Numbered from the stretch's first letter, positions 1 through 6,005 are shown. The stretch is DNA of 6,005 nucleotides from DAOTXK01 sp034430555 (GCA_034430555.1 DAOUEM010000531.1:1-6005), one strand, 5' to 3'. The notes: generated from the letters alone by a model not told the origin. Numbers and translations: made by a program.

Positions 1-1045
1 GTAAGACCGGAAGCACCAAAACGGGGTCGAAATCGGCGAACCCGCGCGGGTCTTCATCCAGGCCCGCCCAAACCGGCATCTCAAATCCCCCGGTCAGGTT
101 AGGTAGCCACTGGCGTCGAAGCTCAGCCAGGCTGCCATCCGAGGCCAGGCGCTGCAAGGCGCGATTTACGAAGTAGCGCAGCGGTTCGTCATAACGCCGG
201 AAAGCGGCGGCGATTGGCCCAGGTTCGAGTACCTCGTCTAATACCCGCGCCTCCGGCATCAACCGCAGCACGCGGGATATGTACACCCGGTCCAGCACAA
301 TGGCGCTCACTTCACCGCTGCCCAGCGCGCCGATGGCCTGGTCCATGGTCAGATATAACACCGGCGCCAACCTGTACTGCCCGGCGTCGATCGCCCGCCC
401 GAGGGCATGTTCGCCGGTGCTGCCCTGCACAACGCCGAGGGGCTGTCCGTTCAACTGATCTGCCGACTGAACGGCGCTCTGCGGAGGGACGACAAACACC
501 TGGCCGCCAGGGAAGTAGCTGTGAGAAAAACTCAACACGGTCTCGTACTCGCGGCGGTGCACCAGCGACGCCAGCAGCATGTCGACCTCTCCCGCCAGCA
601 CCATCGCGACTGCGTTCTGGCGGGTGACCTGCACAAACCGGACATCGACTCCCCACAGCGCCGCGATCTGCCGCGCCAGGTCCGCCTCGTAGCCGACGAC
701 CTGACCCCGCTCGCTGAAGCTGCTCATGGGGGCATTGTTATACAACACACCGAAACGGACCGCGTTCTCCTCGCGTATCCGCTGGAGCGCAGACACCGTA
801 AGACGCGTCGCTGCCTGAGCCTGACCTGCTGCCGGCAGCGGCGTGGGGACGGCAAGCGTTACCGCCAGGTCGGGCGTGCCCGTCTGCAGCGGGGTCGCCG
901 TCATTATCGGACCCAGCACCGCAGACGGCGGGGGCAAAGCGGTGGCCTCCGGCTGGACAGTCGCCGTCAGCGTGCAAGCGCCGACGAAGGTGGTCACCAC
1001 CATCAATAGCACGACGTGGAATAGAGACATGTTTCTCGTTAACAT
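1..1045 (-). CDS. Family-3 solute-binding lipoprotein of an ABC-type uptake system (partial, C-terminus beyond window)
   Basis: The frame is open from 1045 to the left edge, giving 348 codons with no stop. I start at the ATG ending at 1045. It adds MLTRN, supplying the positive charge a signal peptide needs, and GGGG lies just upstream. An in-frame ATG at 1030 has no good ribosome site. Residues 6-23 are hydrophobic and end in VGAC, a plausible lipobox with Cys24 lipidated, so the protein should be anchored outside the membrane. Residues 25-80 form a Thr/Pro/Ala-rich linker. The binding domain spans about 85-320 and shows family hallmarks: RFGVLYNNAPMSSF, GYEADLARQIA (118-128), LAGEVDMLLASLVHRREYE and the FSHSYF motif. 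By family it binds an amino acid or similar small polar solute; the ligand cannot be read from sequence. About 25 residues after the usual end (LRRQWLP) are still coding, so there is a C-terminal extension or second domain. No permease or ATPase gene is visible beside it. Confidence 0.85.
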   Translation of the reverse strand, partial: MLTRNMSLFHVVLLMVVTTFVGACTLTATVQPEATALPPPSAVLGPIMTATPLQTGTPDLAVTLAVPTPLPAAGQAQAATRLTVSALQRIREENAVRFGVLYNNAPMSSFSERGQVVGYEADLARQIAALWGVDVRFVQVTRQNAVAMVLAGEVDMLLASLVHRREYETVLSFSHSYFPGGQVFVVPPQSAVQSADQLNGQPLGVVQGSTGEHALGRAIDAGQYRLAPVLYLTMDQAIGALGSGEVSAIVLDRVYISRVLRLMPEARVLDEVLEPGPIAAAFRRYDEPLRYFVNRALQRLASDGSLAELRRQWLPNLTGGFEMPVWAGLDEDPRGFADFDPVLVLPVL

Positions 1046-1094
1046 TTGACCCCGCGTCCCGTTTAGAGATCGCGCCCCAACACGACCCGCTGGC
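1046..1094. other. Short intergenic gap between hydrolase and binding protein
   Basis: This gap of 49 bp separates the hydrolase stop from the lipoprotein start. I see no convincing -35/-10 pair and no hairpin followed by a T run on the minus strand. Read-through from the upstream gene is therefore possible. The GGGG at its end is the likely ribosome site of the lipoprotein gene. Confidence 0.4.
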
Positions 1095-2678
1095 TTACAA
1101 ACGTTCGGTCCATCCCTTGTATACCTGTTTCATGGTTTCGTAATGCGGCTTGTTATTGGGCGCGTATGGGTCCATGCCATGATGCCCGTCGCCAATACCA
1201 ACATCAAACGGGGTATCGGACAGCGCCCACTGCATGAATCCGGCCGCCCCGGACGCCAGCCAGGAGTCGACAGCCGCGTTTACGACGCCGGCCTTATCGC
1301 CCTCAAACTCGGCAGGGCCAAACTCTTCGACGATCAGCGGCTTATCCACCGCCTTGAGCGCGTCCAGGTCGGGGTGTGAATTCTCCTCTTCGCCATTTCC
1401 CTGGTAAAAATGCACCGTACCGAAGTTGATAGTCGGCAGGCCGTACAGCCGTCGGGCGTAAGCCATCCGATCATGCCCGGTCGGGGCGACGTGCCCGGTA
1501 TTAACCAGGCCGGTGGTGATCAGGTGTTTCGCGTCCAGGCTCCTGATGACGCCGGAGACCGTCTCCGCATACCGCAAAAATGCTTCGCTCTCGTCCACGC
1601 TGGCCGGCTGTGGCTGAATGGCGTACTCGTTACCCAACTCCCAGGCAAAAATACCCGGATGATCCTTGAGGGCGGCCACGATCCTTTTGACAAACGGCAG
1701 ATGGTTCTCAGTATAACCTTCGTTGACGAAATAATCGGTCTTGTTGACGTGGCCCAGCACCTCCTGGTGGAAGTGATCGTCGCCGTGCACGTAATACTGC
1801 CCCAACGAGTCGTTAAGCACGACGATCGCCAGCATACCAGCATCATGAATCTTATCCAGCGCTTTGCTCACCAGCGGCACACATTCGTCGACTGGCACAC
1901 TGCGATGGCAGGCATGCATCCGAATGACCCGCATCCCCAGCTCGTGGGCCGCGTCTAACTGGGAACGCTGATGATCGGCCGTGGTAAATTGCAGCACCTC
2001 CTGGCGCACGTAAAAAGGAAACTCGCGGAAGTTCACACCAATAAAGCGGCATGGCTGGCCATCCAGCAAGAACCGCGTGCCTTTAGTCTGCACACGCCCC
2101 GGTAGTACCGCCGGGATCGCCCCCGGCTCGGACACGGCCGGCTTGGGCGCTTCCGGCTGGTCAGGAGTCTCCAAGGGCAGCACGGACATCAAACGCCGAC
2201 CGGTCCGGCTGTGATACTCTGCCACCCAACCGGCTTCCTCGCCCAACGTCTGCCGCCAGACCCATCCCCCCGGCCCGATCTGTTTTTCAAATGGCTTCAC
2301 CAGCACGGCTTTACCCTGCACGTGAGAGCCCACTTCATTGCCCGCTTCAATTCTAGGCGCACTGCGGACCTTGACGCCCTGGGCATGAACGTACAGCGTC
2401 TGCGGCTCGTCAGAGTCATCCGAATCGAGTTCGGGGGCCGATTCGCCCAGCAGTCGATCGCCGGTCCTGGTATTGTGTTCCGCCACCCAATGCGTGTCGG
2501 ATTCGGCCAGGCGACGCCAGACCCAGCCGTCGGGAGTTTCCTCAGCACGATGGGTCAGAATTTCCAGGGGATCGCCAAACAGATAAAAGTCAACGGTGTT
2601 GCCGTCCTCAATGCGCGGTTCCCGGCGAACATTCACGCGTCTGAACTGCACATACACCACTTTCGTTTCTGATGACAT
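1095..2678 (-). CDS. Glycoside hydrolase, GH5/clan GH-A-like, with two N-terminal SH3b-like domains and no signal peptide
   Basis: The protein has 527 residues. Residues about 8-77 and 95-167 are two similar SH3b-like modules, followed by a Pro/Glu-rich linker (about 168-195) and a TIM-barrel hydrolase domain (about 198-527). Clan GH-A landmarks are visible: RFIGVNF at the first strand, the Arg of VIRMHACHR (about 253), WELGNEY with acid/base Glu351, TVHFY (His423, Tyr425), LIVEEFG with the likely nucleophile Glu452, and the Trp of MQWAL (484). Known relatives are cellulases and endo- or exo-beta-mannanases; the mannanase-like (GH5_7-type) pattern seems nearest, but the substrate is inferred. 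Start choice: GAGGAG at 2687-2692 sits 8 bases before the ATG at 2678. A GTG at 2687 would abut that site, and a TGA lies in frame just above it. No upstream leader peptide is therefore possible, which is odd for a polysaccharide hydrolase. It follows nadD after 91 bp. Confidence 0.85.
   Translation of the reverse strand: MSSETKVVYVQFRRVNVRREPRIEDGNTVDFYLFGDPLEILTHRAEETPDGWVWRRLAESDTHWVAEHNTRTGDRLLGESAPELDSDDSDEPQTLYVHAQGVKVRSAPRIEAGNEVGSHVQGKAVLVKPFEKQIGPGGWVWRQTLGEEAGWVAEYHSRTGRRLMSVLPLETPDQPEAPKPAVSEPGAIPAVLPGRVQTKGTRFLLDGQPCRFIGVNFREFPFYVRQEVLQFTTADHQRSQLDAAHELGMRVIRMHACHRSVPVDECVPLVSKALDKIHDAGMLAIVVLNDSLGQYYVHGDDHFHQEVLGHVNKTDYFVNEGYTENHLPFVKRIVAALKDHPGIFAWELGNEYAIQPQPASVDESEAFLRYAETVSGVIRSLDAKHLITTGLVNTGHVAPTGHDRMAYARRLYGLPTINFGTVHFYQGNGEEENSHPDLDALKAVDKPLIVEEFGPAEFEGDKAGVVNAAVDSWLASGAAGFMQWALSDTPFDVGIGDGHHGMDPYAPNNKPHYETMKQVYKGWTERL
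2178..2657 (-). repeat. Tandem SH3b-like protein modules (internal duplication)
   Basis: Within the hydrolase, residues about 8-77 and 95-167 align with each other. VNVRREPRIEDGN matches VKVRSAPRIEAGN, GWVWRR matches GWVWRQ, and both modules close with WVAE, two variable residues and then RTG-x-RL. An acidic linker (residues about 80-92, rich in Asp, Glu and Ser) separates them. SH3b modules usually bind cell-wall or surface polymers, so these probably target the enzyme; that role is inferred. The copies have diverged clearly, so the duplication is not recent. Confidence 0.75.
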
Positions 2679-2686
2679 TAAAGGCA

Positions 2687-2692
2687 CTCCTC
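2687..2692 (-). promoter_or_regulatory. Strong Shine-Dalgarno that fixes the hydrolase start
   Basis: GAGGAG lies on the minus strand with 8 bases to the ATG at 2678. Its last base is the first base of the GTG at 2687, which rules out that GTG as the initiation codon. Confidence 0.8.
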
Positions 2693-2696
2693 ACTG

Positions 2697-2723
2697 CTGG
2701 CTATTAGCCAGGCGAATCCTGGC
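2697..2723 (-). promoter_or_regulatory. Three-segment competing-hairpin leader upstream of the hydrolase
   Basis: Read on the minus strand, segment a GCCAGG (2723-2718), loop ATTCG, segment b CCTGGC (2712-2707), loop TAATA, and segment c GCCAG (2701-2697) follow one another. Segment b can pair with a (6 bp) or with c (5 bp), but not both. Segment c ends four bases before the Shine-Dalgarno. No T run follows, so this is not a standard intrinsic terminator. It might influence translation, RNA processing or protein binding; the pairings are seen, the function is inferred. Confidence 0.4.
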
Positions 2724-2769
2724 AGCGGGCATAAAACCAGAGTATTTTAGCCCAAAATGGGAAATCCGG

Positions 2770-3375
2770 TTAGCAGTCAGCGCGATAAAGCCCATGCCGG
2801 TAAATGTATTGGCGCACGGCTTCTGGCACCAGGTAGCGGATAGTCCGCCCTGCCCTGACTCGCTCCCCGATCATCGTCGCGGAGACCGCTATCTCAGGAC
2901 CTTCGAGGAAGGTCACGCGGCGCTGCAAACCGGGCAAAGCGGATTCCAGCGCCTTGATGTCCAGGTCCGCACCGGGACGCTGCAAAACCACCAGTGGGCA
3001 CAACTGCAACAACTGCTTCGGGCGATACCACTTCGGCAAATCACGCAGCGAGTCGCCGCCCATCAAAAAGAAGAGGTCGTCGTCGGGCTGGCCGGCCTGC
3101 GCCAGCGCTACCATGTCCACCGTGTAGTGAGGACCGGGCCGCTCGATGTCGATGTGCGAAACCTGGAAAATCGGGTTATCCGCCAGGGCCAGCGTGAGCA
3201 TCTCAAGCCGCCGGGCGACCGGCGTCACGGGTTGCTGCTGCTTGTGAGGTGGCGCCGCCGCCAGCACAAACCAGACCGCATCAAGCGCCAGAGCGTCCGC
3301 GGCCAGCGAAGCCAGTACCAGGTGGCCCAGGTGCGGCGGATCGAAGGTGCCGCCGAATAAACCTATTCGCCCCAT
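2770..3375 (-). CDS. nadD: Nicotinate-nucleotide adenylyltransferase (NadD)
   Basis: NadD transfers AMP from ATP to nicotinate mononucleotide, giving deamido-NAD, the step before NAD synthetase in the cytoplasm. The length of 201 residues is typical. The nucleotidyltransferase signature GGTFDPPHLGH occupies 8-18 with the HxGH catalytic histidines. PPHK follows at 42-45, the GGDSL...KW segment at 106-116, and the C-terminal SxTxI motif at 165-169 (VSATMIGERV), ending in RYLVPEAVRQYI. One oddity is that the residue after SxTxI is usually Arg (ISSTxIR) but is Gly170 here; Arg172 and Arg174 nearby might compensate. The ATG at 3375 lies inside the end of obg, a 13-bp overlap, and no strong ribosome site precedes it. 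Translation is therefore probably coupled to obg, and the two are likely co-transcribed. Confidence 0.95.
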   Translation of the reverse strand: MGRIGLFGGTFDPPHLGHLVLASLAADALALDAVWFVLAAAPPHKQQQPVTPVARRLEMLTLALADNPIFQVSHIDIERPGPHYTVDMVALAQAGQPDDDLFFLMGGDSLRDLPKWYRPKQLLQLCPLVVLQRPGADLDIKALESALPGLQRRVTFLEGPEIAVSATMIGERVRAGRTIRYLVPEAVRQYIYRHGLYRADC

Positions 3376-4625
3376 TCAAGCTCATACTCGCCGATGAACA
3401 CGGTATCACCGGTCTGCACGCCGGCCTGCTCCAGCGCTTCGGTGATACCCAATACCTCCAACGTACGCTGGAAGCGCTGCACGGCTTCCTCGTAATCCCA
3501 GTAAGTCATCGCCGCCGCCCGTTCAATGCGCTCGCCGGTGACGTGGTAGGCGCCACTGTCACCCCGGATAATGGTAAACGGGATGTCATCTTCCAGGCGG
3601 TAGACGGGCGCTTCCACAACCTCCTCGGTGGAGTCAGCCGGCAGTGAATCGAGCAGGGCAAACACGCGGTCGACCAGCTGATCAACCTGCTCATGCGTCG
3701 TCGCCGAGATCGCCATCACGTCGTGGCCGCGCGCCTGCAATGCCTGGCGCAGCCCTTCCCACCGGCGCTGTACATCCGGCAGGTCCATCTTGTTCAGGAC
3801 GACAATCTGCGGCCGCTCGCCGAGGTTTGCATCAAACAGGGCCAGCTCCGCGTTGATCTGGTTAAAATCGGCAAAGGGATCGTCGCTCAAGCCATCCAGC
3901 AGATGGATCAAAACCCGCGTGCGCTGCACGTGCCGCAAAAAGGCATGGCCCAACCCGACCCCCGCGTGGGCGCCTTCCACCAGGCCGGGGATGTCGGCGG
4001 CGACAAACGTGCGGTGGTAGCGATCCACCACGCCCAGGTTGGGTTCCAGTGTGGTGAAGGGGTAATCGGCTATTTTGGGCCTGGCATTGCTGATGACAGA
4101 CAGCAGCGTCGACTTACCCGCGTTGGGCACGCCCACTATCCCGACATCGGCGATCAGCTTCAGCTCAAGCTGCAACCAGCGCTCCTGCCCCGGCTCGCCG
4201 CGCTCCGCGATGCGTGGGGCCTGGTTGCGGCTGGTGGTGAAGCGGGCATTACCGCGCCCCCCCCGCCCACCTTCCACCACGACGACCCGCTGCCCAATTC
4301 GCACCAGGTCGGCGACGACCTGGCCGGTATCGGCATCACGCACCACGGTACCCGGCGGCACCGTGACTTCCAGGTCCGGGCCGCTGCGGCCGGTCTTGTT
4401 GCTGCTGCCGCCATGCCCGCCCCGCTCCGCCTTAAAATGTGACCGGCGCTTAAACGGCGAGAGCGTGTTCAACTGCGCATCGACCACGAGCACGACGCTG
4501 CCGCCGCGGCCACCATCGCCGCCGGATGGCCCGCCGTGGGGCACATATTTTTCGCGGCGAAAGGTGATCATACCATCGCCGCCATCGCCGCTGCGGACGT
4601 AAATCTTCGCTTCGTCAAAAAACAT
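3363..4625 (-). CDS. obgE: GTPase Obg (CgtA), ribosome-assembly and stress GTPase
   Basis: Obg binds the large ribosomal subunit, helps its maturation and links growth to nucleotide levels. At 420 residues all three family domains are present. The Gly-rich Obg fold covers about 1-158 (DEAKIYVRSGDGGDG, then FRREKYVPHGG and GGDGGRGG). The GTPase domain covers about 159-328, with G1 GVPNAGKS (165-172), G2 in PFTTLEPN (189-196), G3 DIPGL (211-215), G4 NKMD (278-281) and G5 SATT (307-310). The C-terminal OCT domain covers about 348-418 and ends in GDTVFIGEYELEW. All catalytic motifs look intact. The ATG at 4625 gives the standard MFFDEAKIYV start and lies 16 bases after the regulator's stop, with only a weak ribosome site (GGGACG). 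The TAG stop sits inside nadD. It is the third gene of the operon that appears to start at the promoter near 5470-5497. Confidence 0.98.
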   Translation of the reverse strand: MFFDEAKIYVRSGDGGDGMITFRREKYVPHGGPSGGDGGRGGSVVLVVDAQLNTLSPFKRRSHFKAERGGHGGSSNKTGRSGPDLEVTVPPGTVVRDADTGQVVADLVRIGQRVVVVEGGRGGRGNARFTTSRNQAPRIAERGEPGQERWLQLELKLIADVGIVGVPNAGKSTLLSVISNARPKIADYPFTTLEPNLGVVDRYHRTFVAADIPGLVEGAHAGVGLGHAFLRHVQRTRVLIHLLDGLSDDPFADFNQINAELALFDANLGERPQIVVLNKMDLPDVQRRWEGLRQALQARGHDVMAISATTHEQVDQLVDRVFALLDSLPADSTEEVVEAPVYRLEDDIPFTIIRGDSGAYHVTGERIERAAAMTYWDYEEAVQRFQRTLEVLGITEALEQAGVQTGDTVFIGEYELEWGE

Positions 4626-4641
4626 GGGCGTCCCGACTCAA

Positions 4642-5220
4642 TTACTCAATGATAATCCGGCTAACTTCACTGACATCAAACTTGCCTGCCGCAGCACGCT
4701 GCAGAATTGACGTCAGTATCATCTGCGCGAAACGGAAAAAGTTGCCCAGGTCATCAATGCGACTGACATACAGTTCGGCCAATTTCAGGCTGCCTTCATC
4801 CATGTCCGGCATCGTCTCCCGCAACTGCTCTGTATTGTGCTGCAAGATTTGCAGCGCCTGTTCCAGGTCACGCAGCTCACGACCGCTGAGCAAGTTGATG
4901 ACGATCTTCCAGAAGTCCGTTTCGGCCTCGTAGAATTTACGGCGGTCGCCGCGCACCCAGGCTTCGCGGACGATACCCATATGCTCCAGGGTCCGCAAAT
5001 TGGTACTCACGTTGGCTTTGGATTTCTGCAAGGTGCTTGCCAGATCGTCCAGGGGCATCGGCTCAGGACTGAGCAGAAGCGCACCATAGAGCTGACCCAT
5101 CACCCGATTGAAACCGAAGTATTCCGCAAGACGGCCCAACCCCTCCAGCATGCTGTCACTAACCGCTTGAAGATTGACATCCGTCACGTGATCTCCGGCG
5201 AGCGGCTCTTGCTCGCTCAT
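4642..5220 (-). CDS. GbsR/MarR-type winged-helix transcriptional regulator
   Basis: This 192-residue cytoplasmic protein has an N-terminal winged helix (about 26-101) in the GbsR style. GQLYGALLLSPEPMPLDDLA leads into the helix-turn-helix (about 56-83; LQKSKANVSTNLRTLEHMGIV) and then the wing REAWVRGDRRKFYEAE (85-100). The rest (about 102-192) is largely helical and probably dimerises. Relatives include regulators of glycine-betaine synthesis (GbsR) and other stress or envelope genes, but no choline or betaine gene is present, so the target and ligand are unknown. The start at 5220 is supported by GGGGG five bases upstream, overlapping the previous gene's TAG. It follows the small membrane protein by 9 bases and precedes obg by 16, so it is co-transcribed with both. 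Autoregulation through the inverted repeat near 5451-5464 is plausible but unproven. Confidence 0.85.
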   Translation of the reverse strand: MSEQEPLAGDHVTDVNLQAVSDSMLEGLGRLAEYFGFNRVMGQLYGALLLSPEPMPLDDLASTLQKSKANVSTNLRTLEHMGIVREAWVRGDRRKFYEAETDFWKIVINLLSGRELRDLEQALQILQHNTEQLRETMPDMDEGSLKLAELYVSRIDDLGNFFRFAQMILTSILQRAAAGKFDVSEVSRIIIE

Positions 5221-5229
5221 CTGAACCCC

Positions 5230-5433
5230 CTAATGATAACGGTCAAAAAACAGCGTCTCGAACAATGCCGCCCCCAGGACACACACCAGGACAACAATGA
5301 CCACCGGCCCCTGCCACCAGGTAAACACAGCCGGCGTCCACACCGGGCACGGGACCAGCGCCAGCACCAACGCCAACAAACAGGCCAGGAGCGCCCGCCG
5401 TAAAAACCGGGACCAGCGGCGCTTATTTATCAT
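5230..5433 (-). CDS. Small two-helix membrane protein of unknown function
   Basis: I do not recognise this 67-residue protein. It begins with a strongly basic segment, MINKRRWSRFLRR, followed by hydrophobic stretches at about 14-29 and 42-62. A short loop rich in Trp and Pro (CPVWTPAVFTWWQGP) joins them, and the tail is ETLFFDRYH. By the positive-inside rule the N-terminus should face the cytoplasm, with both ends inside and the loop outside. It lies directly behind the promoter at 5469-5497 with a leader of about 30 bases, and only 9 bases before the GbsR-like gene. That spacing, plus the consistent membrane pattern, supports a real gene rather than a chance frame. AAGG about ten bases before the ATG is a weak ribosome site. 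A role linked to the regulator, such as a membrane sensor or target, is speculative. Confidence 0.7.
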   Translation of the reverse strand: MINKRRWSRFLRRALLACLLALVLALVPCPVWTPAVFTWWQGPVVIVVLVCVLGAALFETLFFDRYH

Positions 5434-5450
5434 CGTGCGGCAGCCTTATC

Positions 5451-5464
5451 CCATCCGCCGATGG
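5451..5464 (-). promoter_or_regulatory. 14-bp inverted repeat at the expected transcription start (possible operator)
   Basis: CCATC-cgcc-GATGG forms a perfect 5-bp inverted repeat with a 4-bp centre. It lies immediately downstream of the -10 box and overlaps the predicted start point. This position would suit repressor binding, and the operon encodes a winged-helix regulator. The arms are short, so chance occurrence is possible. Confidence 0.3.
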
Positions 5465-5468
5465 TTTT

Positions 5469-5497
5469 ATACTAGCAACGAGCGGGCAGCATGACAA
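5469..5497 (-). promoter_or_regulatory. Sigma70-type promoter for the membrane protein-regulator-obg-nadD operon
   Basis: On the minus strand, TTGTCA (5497-5492) matches the -35 consensus at five of six bases. After exactly 17 bp, TAGTAT (5474-5469) matches the -10 consensus at four of six. An overlapping TATAAA three bases further on is nearer the -10 consensus but has a 20-bp spacer. Transcription would begin near 5462, leaving about 29 bases before the ATG at 5433. The -35 lies just four bases beyond the stop codon of the MacB-like gene. Confidence 0.6.
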
Positions 5498-5500
5498 GCG

Positions 5501-6005
5501 CTATTCGTAGCGTAAGGCGTCGATGGGGTGCAGGCGGGACGCTCGCTGCGCCGGGTACAGCCCGAAGAATATGCCCACCAGCGCCGATATCGTGGTCGCC
5601 AGGAGAATGCTTTCCAGCCGGACGGCAGCCCGCAGGTCCGGCAGGATCGCCCCAATCACCGCCGTACCGAGCACGGCGACGATAATCCCGGCCATCCCTC
5701 CCACGGTCGCCAGCACCACGCTCTCGATGAGGAACTGCGACAGGATATCGCCCTGACGCGCGCCCACCGCTTTGCGCAGCCCGATCTCGCGAGTGCGCTC
5801 GGTGACGGTCACCAGCATAATGTTCATAATCCCGATCCCGCCGACCAGCAGCGAGATGCCTGCGATCACACCCAGGAACACCGTCAGCAGCGCCGTGATC
5901 GCCCCAAAGCTTTCCAGCAGGTCGCTCTGGGTCAGCACGATAAAGTCGTCCTCGTCGCGGAAGTTGATGCGGTGTTCCTCGCGTAAGGTTGCCGTGATCT
6001 GCTGG
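5501..6005 (-). CDS. MacB/FtsX-type ABC transporter permease, C-terminal part (N-terminus beyond window)
   Basis: The frame is open from the right edge to a TAG at 5501, giving 167 visible residues. It carries the MacB-type C-terminal half: the end of the extracytoplasmic domain (HRINFRDEDDFIVLTQSDLLESF), then a membrane helix containing SLLVGGIGIMNIMLV. Next comes the cytoplasmic coupling segment TERTREIGLRKAVGA, and two further membrane helices (about VLATVGGMAGIIVAVLG and ILLATTISALVGIFFGLYPA). It closes with the classic ASRLHPIDALRYE. By family it pairs with an ATPase to drive export or mechanotransmission across the envelope; the cargo is unknown. A GTG at 5938 in this frame is internal, since the homologous domain continues upstream. 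The gene probably belongs to a transporter operon to the right. No terminator hairpin is visible after its stop. Confidence 0.93.
   Translation of the reverse strand, partial: QQITATLREEHRINFRDEDDFIVLTQSDLLESFGAITALLTVFLGVIAGISLLVGGIGIMNIMLVTVTERTREIGLRKAVGARQGDILSQFLIESVVLATVGGMAGIIVAVLGTAVIGAILPDLRAAVRLESILLATTISALVGIFFGLYPAQRASRLHPIDALRYE

Noticed and set aside
407..1009. Plus-strand frame opposite the solute-binding protein (200 codons)
   Set aside because: The minus-strand frame gives a continuous lipoprotein with family-3 motifs, whereas this translation is low-complexity and Arg-rich.
2679..2687. GTG at 2687 as the hydrolase start
   Set aside because: The Shine-Dalgarno GAGGAG directly abuts and overlaps this GTG, leaving no spacer; the ATG at 2678 has the proper 8-base spacing.
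2707..2723. GCCAGG/CCTGGC hairpin as an intrinsic terminator after nadD
   Set aside because: The stem is only 6 bp and is followed by TAATAGCC on the minus strand rather than a T run.
2744..2749. TAAAAT as a -10 box for a separate hydrolase promoter on the minus strand
   Set aside because: It matches five of six -10 bases, but the hexamers 16-18 bp upstream bear no useful resemblance to TTGACA, so I do not call a promoter.
2596..3360. Long plus-strand frame opposite nadD and the hydrolase start (254 codons)
   Set aside because: It is antisense to the well-recognised nadD, is rich in Arg, Gln and His with no domain pattern, and has no ribosome site. It is a shadow of GC-rich coding on the other strand.
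3693..4442. Long plus-strand frame opposite obg (249 codons)
   Set aside because: It lies wholly inside obg, whose GTPase motifs are unmistakable, and its translation looks like a compositional artefact.

Overview
The window is a gene-dense stretch of bacterial chromosome, GC-rich by eye, in which every gene I can support lies on the minus strand. It therefore reads from right (6005) to left (1). The lineage is inferred rather than proven. The Obg-NadD overlap, a GbsR/MarR-type regulator, a MacB-type permease, a Thr/Pro-rich lipoprotein linker and SH3b-decorated enzymes fit a Chloroflexota (Anaerolineae-like) genome, but no marker here settles it.

Layout in transcription order. (1) 6005-5501: the C-terminal part of a MacB/FtsX-type ABC transporter permease, cut by the window edge. 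(2) 5500-5434: a short gap with a good sigma70-type promoter (-35 TTGTCA, 17-bp spacer, -10 TAGTAT) and a 14-bp inverted repeat at the expected transcription start. (3) 5433-3363: three closely packed genes, a 67-aa two-helix membrane protein, a GbsR-like winged-helix regulator and the ribosome-associated GTPase Obg. (4) 3375-2770: nadD, overlapping the end of obg by 13 bp. Genes 3 and 4 look like one operon. (5) 2769-2679: a 91-bp leader with three complementary segments just upstream of a strong Shine-Dalgarno. (6) 2678-1095: a leaderless glycoside hydrolase of the GH5/clan GH-A type with two N-terminal SH3b-like domains. (7) 1045-1: the N-terminal 348 codons of a family-3 solute-binding lipoprotein that runs off the left edge.

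How they fit together. Obg (ribosome assembly and stress GTPase) and NadD (NAD synthesis) are housekeeping functions, often neighbours in bacteria. Here they sit behind a possibly autoregulated GbsR-like repressor and a tiny membrane protein. The glycoside hydrolase and solute-binding protein are accessory functions on the same strand and could be co-transcribed or separately expressed. I see no mobile element, CRISPR array, tRNA or rRNA, and no gene-free stretch over 300 bases. Nothing here is clearly a new system. The points most worth checking are the leaderless SH3b-hydrolase, the competing hairpins in its leader, and the promoter/operator ahead of the regulator operon.
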